Origin: Deltaproteobacteria bacterium
GTDB taxonomy: Bacteria > Myxococcota_A > UBA9160 > SMWR01
NCBI GenBank assembly: GCA_019310965.1
Contig: JAFDDG010000025.1
Location: 1 to 45,778, forward strand
Length of the DNA: 45,778 nucleotides
Reading direction: 5' to 3'
Below, one piece after another: positions 18,137 through 27,581 of this stretch. Below the pieces are notes generated by a model. That model ran no database searches. It was not told the origin of the DNA and was given only the letters and a program-made list of their open reading frames with translations. The position numbers and the translations under genes were made by a program. Within the stretch, counting starts at the first letter, position 1; each line of letters opens with the position of its first letter.

Positions 18137-19393
18137 TCAGAACCCCGGTGACTCGCGCGCCAGCACGCTTTCATCAACGACCTGCACCGTGACCTCGTCG
18201 CCGGCGGCGAGCCGAGTCGCCTCGGCGGGAAACACCAGGATACCCTGGGCCAAGATCATCGAGCGCAGCACGCCGGAACTCTGGCTGCCGGTGCTGCGCG
18301 CCAGCCAGGTCTCGCCGTCGCGCTCGAGCGCGACGCGCACGAAGTTCAGGCGCCCGGCCTTCTTGGCCAGGTCCTCCACCAGCCGCGCACGCAGCAGCGG
18401 GCGATGCAAGGCCGTGAAGCCGGCCATCTTGCGCAGTGCGGGGCGCACGAACTGCTCGAAGGTCATCATCGCGGACACCGGGTTGCCGGGCAGGCCGAAG
18501 ACCAGCGGCCCGGCCTCGCCCTCGACGCGTCCGAAGGCCAGCGGATAGCCGGGCTTCATATGCACGCCCCAGAACAGCAGCCGGCAGCCGAGTTTCTCGA
18601 GAGCGCCGCGCACGTAGTCGCGATCTCCGACGGAGACGCCCGCAGAGCTGACCAGTACGTCGCTTCCCAGGCCCGCACGCAGGTGCCGCTCGACGTCTTC
18701 GGGCGTGTCCCGCGCAATGCCCAGGTACACGGAATCGGCGCCCAGCTCGCGACATTGGGCCGCGATCGAGTAGGAGTTCGACGACACGATGCGCCCGCCG
18801 GCCACGTCGCCGTCGGGCTCGACCAGCTCGTCGCCACCGGAGAGGACGGCCACCCGCGGGCGCTGGTGCACCGCCACGACGCTGCGCCCGAGGGACGCCA
18901 GAAAGCCCAGGTGGGCGGGCCCGAGGCGCGTGCCGGGCTCGATCACGCGCTCACCGGGTTCGACATCTTCACCGGCATTGCGCACGTTCTCCCGCAGCGC
19001 CGGTGCGACGAAGATGCGCACCGTGTCACCGTCGCGCAGAGCGTCCTCCTGGCGCACGACCGCATCGGCGCCGGGCGGCAGCGGCGCTCCGGTAAAGATG
19101 CGTGCAGCGCTGCCGGAACTCAGCACCGCATCGGACGCCCCACCAGCAACGACCTCGAATGCGACGCGCAGATCGACACCGCGCGGCGGCGTCGCGGCGG
19201 CCAGATCGGCTCGCCGCACCGCGTAGCCGTCCATGGCCGAGTTGTCGGCAGGCGGCAGACGCCGGGTCGACAGCACCGGCTCGGCCAGAATGCGGCCCTG
19301 AGCATCCCGGCTCGCCACCACCTCCGAGCCCAGTACGCAGGTCTCGTCGAGCACGCAACTCAGGGCCTCGGCCGGCGTGATTCCTTCTCTCAC
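18137..19393 (-). CDS. moeA: molybdopterin molybdenumtransferase
   Basis: Inserts molybdate into adenylated molybdopterin. About 418 residues: N-terminal PADNSAMDGYAVRRADL, the barrel region with IFTGAPLPPGADAVVRQED, a central VAVLSGGDEL, VLVSSAGVSVGDRDYVRGAL, GLPGNPVSAMMTFEQFVRPAL, and a C-terminal domain ending GDEVTVQVVDES. The GTG start at 19393 (protein VREGITPAEALSCVL) matches the usual family N-terminus. The open frame runs on to 19735 but that would overlap the divergent ntrB and encodes no family sequence. No good Shine-Dalgarno is seen. Upstream partner of mobA. Confidence 0.93.
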   Translation of the reverse strand: MREGITPAEALSCVLDETCVLGSEVVASRDAQGRILAEPVLSTRRLPPADNSAMDGYAVRRADLAAATPPRGVDLRVAFEVVAGGASDAVLSSGSAARIFTGAPLPPGADAVVRQEDALRDGDTVRIFVAPALRENVRNAGEDVEPGERVIEPGTRLGPAHLGFLASLGRSVVAVHQRPRVAVLSGGDELVEPDGDVAGGRIVSSNSYSIAAQCRELGADSVYLGIARDTPEDVERHLRAGLGSDVLVSSAGVSVGDRDYVRGALEKLGCRLLFWGVHMKPGYPLAFGRVEGEAGPLVFGLPGNPVSAMMTFEQFVRPALRKMAGFTALHRPLLRARLVEDLAKKAGRLNFVRVALERDGETWLARSTGSQSSGVLRSMILAQGILVFPAEATRLAAGDEVTVQVVDESVLARESPGF

Positions 19394-19567
19394 GCGCCGC
19401 AGGGTACCCGCACGAAAGCCCGGGTGGTACCGGCGGAAATCGACTCGACGCGGCCGCTGCGCCAGGTATCCTGCCCAAGAATTAGGCACTCTCCACCGAC
19501 CTCGGAGCGCGATCCCCTCGTGTCCCCCGCCATCGCAGCGTCGATCCCCGCAAAGGGGGAGCCAACC

Positions 19568-20640
19568 GTGACCCGGGATCTCACCGGCATCCTGGATGCG
19601 GTGCTCGCGGGCATCGTGGTGCTCGACCGCGACGGCCGGCTCGAGCTCGCGAATACGGCCGCGGCGCGCATGCTCGAGGTGTCGCCGGCCAGTGCCCACG
19701 GCCGCCAGGTCGAGACGCTGCTCGGGCCCGCTCACGCGCTGACCCGCGTGGCCCGGGAGGTGCTGGCCAGCGGGCGCTCGGCCACGGAGAACGAGTGCCC
19801 GGTGGAGCGCCGCTTCGAGCCCGACCTCGCGGTCGACATCTCGGGCGCACCGCTATTTGACGCTGCCGGCCAGCTCGACGGCGCGGTGGTCTTCCTGCGC
19901 GACGCGACGCTTCAGCGAGATCTCCAGCGACTCGTCGTCGATCGCGAACATCTCTCGGCCTTCGGCCACATCGCGGCCGGCGTCGCACACGAAGTGAAGA
20001 ACCCGCTGGGCGGGATTCGCGGCGCTGCGGAGATCCTGGGCTCCCGCGCCGCCGACGCCAAGACCGCCGACACCGCCGAGTTGATCGTGCGCGAAGTGGA
20101 CCGCATCGCGACTCTGCTCGACGACCTGATGGTCTTCGCCCGCGGCGACGCCGTGCAACGCACGCCGACCAACATCCATCGGGTGCTGGACGAAGTGTTG
20201 GAGCTCGTCGCACACGAGGCACTGGGCCGAGAAATCGCCGTCGAGCGCGAGTTCGACCCGTCGATCCCCGAGGTTCTTCTCGACAGGGATCGCATCACAC
20301 AGGTGTTCCTGAACCTGATCCGCAACGCGGTCCAGGCCATGGATGGCCACGGCACGCTCACGATCCGCACCCGCATGCGTCTGGACCGGCGCATGACAGG
20401 CCACGCCGGAGACGCCGGGCCGACTCTTCGGGTAGAAATTCACGACAGCGGCCCCGGCATCCCATCGGAGCTGCTCGGACAGCTGGCCACGCCGTTCTTC
20501 ACCACGCGCAGCGACGGCACAGGGTTGGGCCTGGCGGTATCGCGCCACTGGATCGCCGCGCACGATGGCCTCCTGCAGCTCACGAGCCCGGAAGACGGCG
20601 GCGCCTGTGCGCAGGTCGACCTGCCGCTGCGGACTGCGTC

Positions 20641-20644
<4 letters not shown>
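19568..20644 (+). CDS. ntrB: NtrB-type sensor histidine kinase
   Basis: Cytoplasmic two-component kinase of 358 residues. The N-terminal PAS domain (about 1-120) includes ILDAVLAGIVVLDRDGRLEL and ends with VVFLRDATLQRDLQ. The phospho-accepting His141 lies in AAGVAHEVKNPLGGIRGAAE, N-box Asn253 in FLNLIRNAVQAM, then DSGPGIP and GTGLGLAVSRHWI. The HEVKNPLGGIRGAAE H-box is characteristic of NtrB/GlnL. The GTG start at 19568 follows AAAGGGGGAG with 7-nt spacing; the frame is open much farther upstream but only antisense to moeA. It overlaps ntrC by 4 nt (ATGA). Probably controls sigma-54 promoters through NtrC. Whether it senses nitrogen through PII is not visible. Confidence 0.92.
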
Positions 20645-22058
<1,414 letters not shown>

Positions 22059-22062
<4 letters not shown>

Positions 22063-22721
22063 CGTCCGCCGCTGCGCTGTGCAAGGCACTCGCCGGTCTG
22101 CACGTTCTGGCAGACGATGCGCAAGGCTGGCCACACGATCCAGTCGCACAGGCACGCGCCGCCTGTGCCGGCGGCGCCGCCGTTGTGCAGCTGCGCGCGA
22201 AGCACGCCACGGACCACGAGACGCTGCGCATGGCCCGGGCAATTCGCGCAGCGACGACCCAGGCGGGCGCGCTCTTCTTCGTCAACGACCGCTTCGATCT
22301 GGCCCTCGCGGCAAATGCCGACGGCGTGCACCTCGGCCAGAACGACCTGCCACCGGGGCGCATCCCGGCGGAGTGCCGCGAACACCTGCTGATCGGCCGC
22401 TCCACCCACACGCCGGCCCAACTGCGCGCGGCAGCAGAGGAGCCCGTCGCTTACCTGGCGTTCGGTCCGGTCTTCGGGACGCAGAGCAAAGAGTCGGACT
22501 GGACGCCCCGTGGCATCACCGCGCTGGCGGAGGCGGTGGGGGCCGCTGCGCCCCGCCCGCTCGTCGCCATCGGCGGCATCGGGCAGGCCAATATCGCGGA
22601 GATCGGCGGCGCCGGAGCCGGGGCCGCAGTCCTGTCCGCTGTGGCGGGCGCGCAGCAAATGGAGCTGGCAACCCGCACACTGGTGAGCATGCTGGCCAGC
22701 GCGCAGAGGGGCCAACCGTGA
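22059..22721 (+). CDS. thiE: thiamine-phosphate synthase
   Basis: Joins HMP-pyrophosphate and thiazole phosphate to make thiamine monophosphate. The 220-residue TIM-barrel shows AAVVQLRAKHATDHETL, FFVNDRFDLALAANADGVHLGQND, the phosphate loop IGRSTHTPAQL, AFGPVFGTQSKESDW and VAIGGIG. The start is TTG at 22059 inside the ntrC stop (TTGA); coupling may compensate for the weak codon. Its stop overlaps the next GTG. A second thiamine gene, thiD, lies separately at 38.9 kb, so there is no thiamine operon here. No TPP riboswitch is visible upstream, as expected for a gene inside an operon. Confidence 0.92.
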
Positions 22722-23950
22722 CCGATGTAGGCCCGCGCCTCGTCGCAGCGCTCGGCTTCGTGGTAATGATCGCGATCGCCTGGGCTTTCTCCAGCGATCG
22801 CCGACACTTCCCCTGGCGCATCGTGCTGACGGGAATCGGGCTTCAACTCGCGCTCGGCGTGCTGCTGCTCAAGACCGCGATCGGCGGTCTCTTCTTCGAC
22901 ACGATGAACCACCTGGTCGGGGCCTTCCTGGCCTACTCGAACGCCGGAACACGTTTTGTCTTCGGCGCCCTGGCCGACGCCGGCTTCTCGATCTTCGTCA
23001 ACGTGCTGCCGATCATCATTTTCAGCGGCTGCCTCTTCTCGGTGCTCTACCACCTGGGCATCTTGCAGAGGATCGTCGACACCTTGGCTGTCGCACTGGC
23101 GCGGACGATGCGGCTCTCCGGCGCCGAGAGCCTGTGCGCGATCGCGAATCTCTTCGTCGGCATGACGGAGGCGGCACTCATCGTGCGCCCCTACCTCGCG
23201 CACATGACTCGCTCGGAACTCTTCACCCTGATGACCCTCGGCATGGCCACCGTCGCCGGATCGGTGATGCTCGCCTACATCGGCATTCTCGGCGGCGGCG
23301 ACTACGCCGGCCACCTCGCCACTGCCAGCCTGCTCTCGGCACCGGCGGGATTGCTGCTGGCAAAGGTCATGCTGCCAGAAAGCGGCACCCCGGAGACCGT
23401 TTCCCGCGGCCACGCACACGTCGAACGCAGCGCTGTCAACGTCATCGATGCCGCGGCGAACGGCGCCCTCGCCGGCCTGCGTCTCGCGGGCTACGTCGGT
23501 GCGCTGTTGATCGCCTTCGTCGCCATGATCGCAATGCTCAACGGCACCCTGGCAGCACTTGGCAACCTCATCGGCGTCGAGGGACTCAGCATGGAGCGCA
23601 TCCTCGGCGCGCTGCTGGCACCGCTGGCGTGGCTGATGGGCGTGCCCTGGGAGGACGCGTCGCGCGTCGGAGCGCTGCTCGGCGTAAAGACGGTACTGAA
23701 CGAATTCCTCGCCTATCAACAGCTCGCCGAACTGCAGGCCGCGGGAGCACTCTCCCAACGCGCGTCGGTCATCGCGTCCTATGCGCTGTGCGGCTTCGCC
23801 AACTTCGGCTCGCTGGCCATCCTGCTGGGCGGCATCGGCGGCCTGGCGCCGGAGCGACGCCCGGAGGTGGCGCAGCTCGGTCTGCGCTGCATCCTGGCGG
23901 GGTCGTTGGCCACCTTCATGACGGCCTGCGTGGCCGGCATGCTGCTCTGA
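22718..23950 (+). CDS. CNT-family nucleoside transporter
   Basis: Concentrative nucleoside transporter, 410 residues. Multiple hydrophobic helices carry recognisable CNT segments: FVFGALADAGFSIFVNVLPI, IIIFSGCLFSVLYHLGILQ, GAESLCAIANLFVGMTEAAL, YIGILGGGDYAGHLATASLL, GVKTVLNEFLAYQQLAEL and YALCGFANFGSLAILLGGIG. It imports nucleosides (or related heterocycles) with a cation. The GTG start at 22718 overlaps the thiE stop as GTGA and is preceded by AGAGGGG. Linkage to thiE raises the possibility of pyrimidine or thiamine-precursor uptake, but nothing in the sequence proves a substrate. Confidence 0.9.
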   Translation: MTDVGPRLVAALGFVVMIAIAWAFSSDRRHFPWRIVLTGIGLQLALGVLLLKTAIGGLFFDTMNHLVGAFLAYSNAGTRFVFGALADAGFSIFVNVLPIIIFSGCLFSVLYHLGILQRIVDTLAVALARTMRLSGAESLCAIANLFVGMTEAALIVRPYLAHMTRSELFTLMTLGMATVAGSVMLAYIGILGGGDYAGHLATASLLSAPAGLLLAKVMLPESGTPETVSRGHAHVERSAVNVIDAAANGALAGLRLAGYVGALLIAFVAMIAMLNGTLAALGNLIGVEGLSMERILGALLAPLAWLMGVPWEDASRVGALLGVKTVLNEFLAYQQLAELQAAGALSQRASVIASYALCGFANFGSLAILLGGIGGLAPERRPEVAQLGLRCILAGSLATFMTACVAGMLL

Positions 23951-23956
23951 TCGGGA

Positions 23957-24586
23957 TCAGTCGGGCCGGCAAGCCACGCCGCGCGCGCGCAGCTCCCGGC
24001 GCAACTGCGGGACGGACGTAAAACGCAATGCCTGCAGGCCGACGGCGCGTGCCGCCTCGACGTTGGCGTCCGCATCGTCGATGAACAGCGTCGTAGCGGC
24101 GTCGACCGCGTAGCTCTCGAGCAGGTGCCGAAAGATCGCCGGGTCGGGCTTTGCCAGCCGAATCTCCCCGGAGATGACGACACCCTCGAAGCACTCCCAG
24201 AAATCGAAGTGCCCTCGGGCGCGTGGCCAGGTCTCCGCAGACCAGTTCGACAACGCGTAGAGCGGCACCGCCGCGGCGTGCAGCTCCCGCAGCAGCTCGG
24301 GGGCGCCGGGGATCGGGCCGGGCAGCATCTCGTCCCAGCGCTCCCAGTAGGCGGCGATCCGGCCCGCGTGTTCCGGATGGCGCGCCTGGAGCTCGGCGAT
24401 GCCCTCCGCAAACGAACGCCCGGCATCCTGCCGCGCATTCCATTCTGCGCTGCACACGTGGGTCAGAAAGTGCTGCATGCCGGGCTCGTCGCCGGGAAAC
24501 AGCTTGCGGTAGAGGTGGCGGGGGTCCCAATCGACGACGACGCCACCCAGATCGAAGACGAGCGCCCGAACCGGGGCGTCGCTCAA
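23957..24586 (-). CDS. HAD-superfamily hydrolase (HAD-IA, YihX/haloacid-dehalogenase-like)
   Basis: Cytoplasmic phosphatase or dehalogenase-like hydrolase, 209 residues. Motif I is LVFDLGGVVVDW with nucleophile Asp12; motif II LSNWS near 113; motif III Lys in RLAKPDPAIF; motif IV LFIDDADANVEAARAVG. The DLGG form (Gly where many family members have Asp) matches YihX-like alpha-D-glucose-1-phosphate phosphatases and dehalogenase-type HADs. The substrate is unknown. The start is TTG at 24586, overlapping the stop of the SirB1-family gene by 4 nt. Convergent with the CNT transporter gene. Confidence 0.85.
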   Translation of the reverse strand: MSDAPVRALVFDLGGVVVDWDPRHLYRKLFPGDEPGMQHFLTHVCSAEWNARQDAGRSFAEGIAELQARHPEHAGRIAAYWERWDEMLPGPIPGAPELLRELHAAAVPLYALSNWSAETWPRARGHFDFWECFEGVVISGEIRLAKPDPAIFRHLLESYAVDAATTLFIDDADANVEAARAVGLQALRFTSVPQLRRELRARGVACRPD

Positions 24587-25410
24587 TGCAGCGGGCCGAC
24601 GCGATGCCGCAGCGCCGTCAGCCGCGCCCGCAGCGAACCGTCACCGCCGGACTCGGGAACGATCTCCAGCAACCGCTCGACATCCGACGCGGCCGCGCTG
24701 AAGCAGTCGAGACGTTCGTAGGTGATCGCGCGGTCGCGCAGCTCCGAGGGAGCGTCCGGCGTCAACAGCAGCAGCCGATCGCAACACGCGAGAGCGCGCA
24801 GCCAGTCGCCCCCGTGGGCATAGACCTGCTTCAGGTTGGTGAGCAGGCGCGCGATGATTTCCCGCGTCGTCGCCGCGCGCAGGTGATCCAGTGGCTCGAG
24901 TTTCGCATCGGAACCCAGCACGGCGCGCAAACGCTCGGCGCACTCGCCGCGGGTGAGCGTGCGCCCGAAGAAAGCGTCGACCAGAATCTCCGGCTCACCT
25001 TCGAGCTTTGCCAGAAAGTGGCCCGGGAAGCCGACTCCGCGCACCGGCAACCCCAGCCGGTGACCGACCTCGACGTAGACGATCGCCAGCGTGATGGGCA
25101 GACCGCAGCCCCGGTCGAGAACGTCGTTGAGGAAGCTGTTGCGGGGATCATCGTAATGCTCGCGATTGCCGGCAAAACCGCACTCGCGAAACAAGTAGTC
25201 GTTGAGGCAATCCACACGCGCCGCAAGGCCACCCGCCGCACGCACCCGCGGCCCGACTTCCTGCGCCATCCCGTCGAGACGCGCCAGATACGCCGGCACG
25301 TCGAGCCCTGGATACTCCTCCGCCGCCACCCACAGCGCCGTCTCCGCCAGATCGATCTGCAACTCCGGGCGCTCGATTGCAGCTCTGAATTGCTCGCGCG
25401 GATCGGTCAT
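24583..25410 (-). CDS. SirB1/transglutaminase-like and tetratricopeptide protein
   Basis: Cytoplasmic protein of 275 residues from the SirB1 family. An N-terminal transglutaminase-like region contains LNDYLFRECGFAGNREHYDDPRNSFLND (described in two parts around residues 70-97), DRGCGLPITLAIVYVEVGHRLGL and GVGFPGHFLAKLEG. A C-terminal TPR-like part follows (KQVYAHGGDWLRALACCDRL and ERLDCFSAAASDVERLLEI). The conserved Cys in RGCGLPI and His in FPGHF fit the transglutaminase-like dyad. The biological role of the family is not established. ATG 25410 overlaps the stop of the upstream micropeptide gene as ATGA, and its own stop overlaps the HAD start, so three genes form one coupled unit. Confidence 0.85.
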   Translation of the reverse strand: MTDPREQFRAAIERPELQIDLAETALWVAAEEYPGLDVPAYLARLDGMAQEVGPRVRAAGGLAARVDCLNDYLFRECGFAGNREHYDDPRNSFLNDVLDRGCGLPITLAIVYVEVGHRLGLPVRGVGFPGHFLAKLEGEPEILVDAFFGRTLTRGECAERLRAVLGSDAKLEPLDHLRAATTREIIARLLTNLKQVYAHGGDWLRALACCDRLLLLTPDAPSELRDRAITYERLDCFSAAASDVERLLEIVPESGGDGSLRARLTALRHRVGPLH

Positions 25411-25541
25411 TGGCGCCCGCGCGCGGCCGCTTCACGGCGCTCGGCCCCACGCTGCAACGCGCGCCGCCGAAGATGGAGCCGCGCCCCGTAGACGACGAGC
25501 GTGCCGAGTACGACGACGTAGGCTGCGATCACATAGCTCAT
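25407..25541 (-). CDS. CcmD-like single-pass membrane micropeptide (44 aa)
   Basis: Forty-four residues: a short N-terminus, one hydrophobic helix (YVIAAYVVVLGTLVVYGARL, residues 3-22) and a strongly basic Arg-rich tail. This matches the layout and the 'AAYVVVLGTLVVYG' flavour of CcmD, the small haem-exporter subunit of cytochrome c maturation, but no other ccm gene lies in the window, so the name is tentative. ATG 25541 has GAGGGA about 6 nt upstream. The stop overlaps the SirB1-family start (ATGA), which supports a real gene. The host needs cytochrome c maturation for the peroxidase at 35.8 kb. Confidence 0.6.
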   Translation of the reverse strand: MSYVIAAYVVVLGTLVVYGARLHLRRRALQRGAERREAAARGRQ

Positions 25542-25623
25542 GCTTCCCTCGGCGATGGGGCGGTCGAGCGGGCGGGCCAGACGCCGGGCCCGCAAGATCG
25601 AGAAACCCTACCCTCGTCCGCGC

Positions 25624-27573
25624 ATGGACGCACCCCTGTGGAGGCCGACTGCCGAGCAGATCGCGAGCAGCGCGATCACGCTGTTCGCCGAGCGGGCGGC
25701 CAACGAGTGGGGGGCCCCGTCGACGGATGGCTACGCCGCGTTGCACCGCTGGTCGATCGACGAGCCCGAGGCCTTCTGGAGTGGCATCTGGGAGTTCTGC
25801 GGAGTGCTGGCGAAGCGCCGCGGCGAGCGCGTGCTGGTGGACGGGGACCGGCTGCCCGGTGCGCGCTGGTTTCCCGACGCCCGGCTGAACTTCGCCGAGA
25901 ACCTGCTGCGACGCTCCGACGACGCGCCGGCCTTGCGCGTGCACGACGAACGCGGCTTTCGACGCGAGCTGTCGTTCGCCGAGCTGCACAGCGAAGTCGC
26001 TCGCCTGGCACAACGCTTCGAGAGCTGGGGCGTCGGCGTGGGCGATCGCGTCGCCGGAATCTTGCCAAACGGCTCCGAAGCCATCGTGGCAATGCTCGCG
26101 TGCGCCTCCCGCGGCGCGATCTGGTCGTCCTGCTCTCCCGACTTCGGCGTGCAGGGTGCCGTCGACCGCTTCGGCCAGATCGAGCCAAAGCTGCTGTTCG
26201 GTGTCGACGGCTACCGCTATGGCGGTCGCACGTTCGACACCTCGCGCAAGCTCGCGGAAATCCGGGAGCGCCTGCCCAGCGTCGAGCAGCTGGTCGTGGT
26301 CGAGCACCTCGGGACGTTGAACGCTGCGCCGAAGGCGGCCATACCCTTTGCGGAGGCCATCGACGTGGGCGAGACGCCAACTCTCCGCTTCGCACAGCTG
26401 GCGTTCGAGCATCCACTCTTCGTTCTCTACTCATCGGGAACCACGGGTCCGCCCAAGTGCATCGTCCACGGCGCCGGCGGGACACTCCTGCAACACCTCA
26501 AGGAGCACCAGCTGCACGTCGGGCTGCGCGCCGACTCGCGCTTCTTCTACCACACGACCTGCGGTTGGATGATGTGGAACTGGCTGGCGTCGGGCCTGGC
26601 CAGCGGCGCATGCCTGGTGCTCTACGACGGCTCACCCTTCGAGCCCGGCGCCAGCGCACTATTCGATCTGGCCGAGAGCGAACGCATCGAGGTCATGGGC
26701 GTCTCGGCCAAATACCTCGACGCGGTGGCAAAGGAAGCCGTCGAGCCCGCGCAGTGCCACGATCTGGCGTCGCTGCAGACGCTGCTCTCGACCGGCTCTC
26801 CCTTGGCGCCCGAGGGTTTCGACTTTGTCTACTCCCGGGTAAAACGCGACGTGCGGCTGGCCTCGATCTCGGGCGGCACGGACATCGTGTCGTGCTTCGT
26901 CGGAGGCTGCCCGACGCTGCCGGTCTGGCGCGGCGAGATCCAATGCGCCGGGCTGGGCATGGCGGTCGCGGTATTCGACGACGCCGGAGACGCGATCTCC
27001 GTCGGGAAGGGCGAGCTGGTGTGCACGCGGCCCTTTCCCTCCACGCCGGTCGGGTTCTGGAACGACCCGGACGACACACGCTTTCGCGCGGCCTATTTCG
27101 AGCGTTTCCCGGGGGTCTGGCATCACGGGGACTTCGCGGAGTGGACGCCCCACGGCGGCATGCGCATCCACGGGCGCTCGGACGCCACACTCAACCCGGG
27201 CGGCGTGCGCATCGGAACGGCGGAGATCTACCGCCAGGTCGAGCAGCTCGACACGGTGCTCGAGGCGCTGGTGGTGGGCCAGGAGTGGCAGGGTGATGTT
27301 CGGGTGGTGCTCTTCGTGCGCCTGCGCCCGGGCTTGCGACTCGACCCGCCGCTCGTCGCCGAGATCCGACAGCGCATTCGCCACGGGGCGAGCCCACGAC
27401 ACGTACCCAGCGTGGTGTTGCAGGTCGCGGACATTCCGCGCACCAAGAGCGGCAAGATCGTCGAGCTCGCCGTACGCGATGTCATCCACGGGCGTCCGGT
27501 GGTCAACCGGGAGGCACTGGCAAACCCGGAGGTACTCGACGCTTTCCGCGATCTCCCCGAGCTGGCGCGCTGA
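25624..27573 (+). CDS. acetoacetate-CoA ligase (acetoacetyl-CoA synthetase)
   Basis: ATP-dependent ligase of the ANL superfamily making acetoacetyl-CoA from acetoacetate. 649 residues, typical for AACS. Family N-terminus YAALHRWSIDEPEAFWSGIW and LPGARWFPDARLNFAENLL; AMP-binding loop LYSSGTTGPPKCIVHGAGG near 270; GGTDIVSCFVGGCPTLPVWR, HHGDFAEW and GRSDATLNPGGVRIGTAEIY; catalytic Lys611 in RTKSGK. The start at 25624 is chosen because it gives the standard N-terminus; no Shine-Dalgarno is apparent. The CHAT gene follows 8 nt later, so they may be cotranscribed although functionally unrelated. Probably for ketone-body or polyhydroxybutyrate carbon recovery. Confidence 0.92.
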   Translation: MDAPLWRPTAEQIASSAITLFAERAANEWGAPSTDGYAALHRWSIDEPEAFWSGIWEFCGVLAKRRGERVLVDGDRLPGARWFPDARLNFAENLLRRSDDAPALRVHDERGFRRELSFAELHSEVARLAQRFESWGVGVGDRVAGILPNGSEAIVAMLACASRGAIWSSCSPDFGVQGAVDRFGQIEPKLLFGVDGYRYGGRTFDTSRKLAEIRERLPSVEQLVVVEHLGTLNAAPKAAIPFAEAIDVGETPTLRFAQLAFEHPLFVLYSSGTTGPPKCIVHGAGGTLLQHLKEHQLHVGLRADSRFFYHTTCGWMMWNWLASGLASGACLVLYDGSPFEPGASALFDLAESERIEVMGVSAKYLDAVAKEAVEPAQCHDLASLQTLLSTGSPLAPEGFDFVYSRVKRDVRLASISGGTDIVSCFVGGCPTLPVWRGEIQCAGLGMAVAVFDDAGDAISVGKGELVCTRPFPSTPVGFWNDPDDTRFRAAYFERFPGVWHHGDFAEWTPHGGMRIHGRSDATLNPGGVRIGTAEIYRQVEQLDTVLEALVVGQEWQGDVRVVLFVRLRPGLRLDPPLVAEIRQRIRHGASPRHVPSVVLQVADIPRTKSGKIVELAVRDVIHGRPVVNREALANPEVLDAFRDLPELAR

Positions 27574-27581
27574 AGCGCCGA

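Noticed and set aside
18404..19567. Upstream extension of the ntrB reading frame
   Set aside because: Antisense to moeA, no PAS-like sequence; GTG 19568 has a good ribosome site.
19394..19735. Upstream extension of the moeA frame
   Set aside because: Overlaps ntrB and lacks MoeA homology; the family N-terminus begins at 19393.
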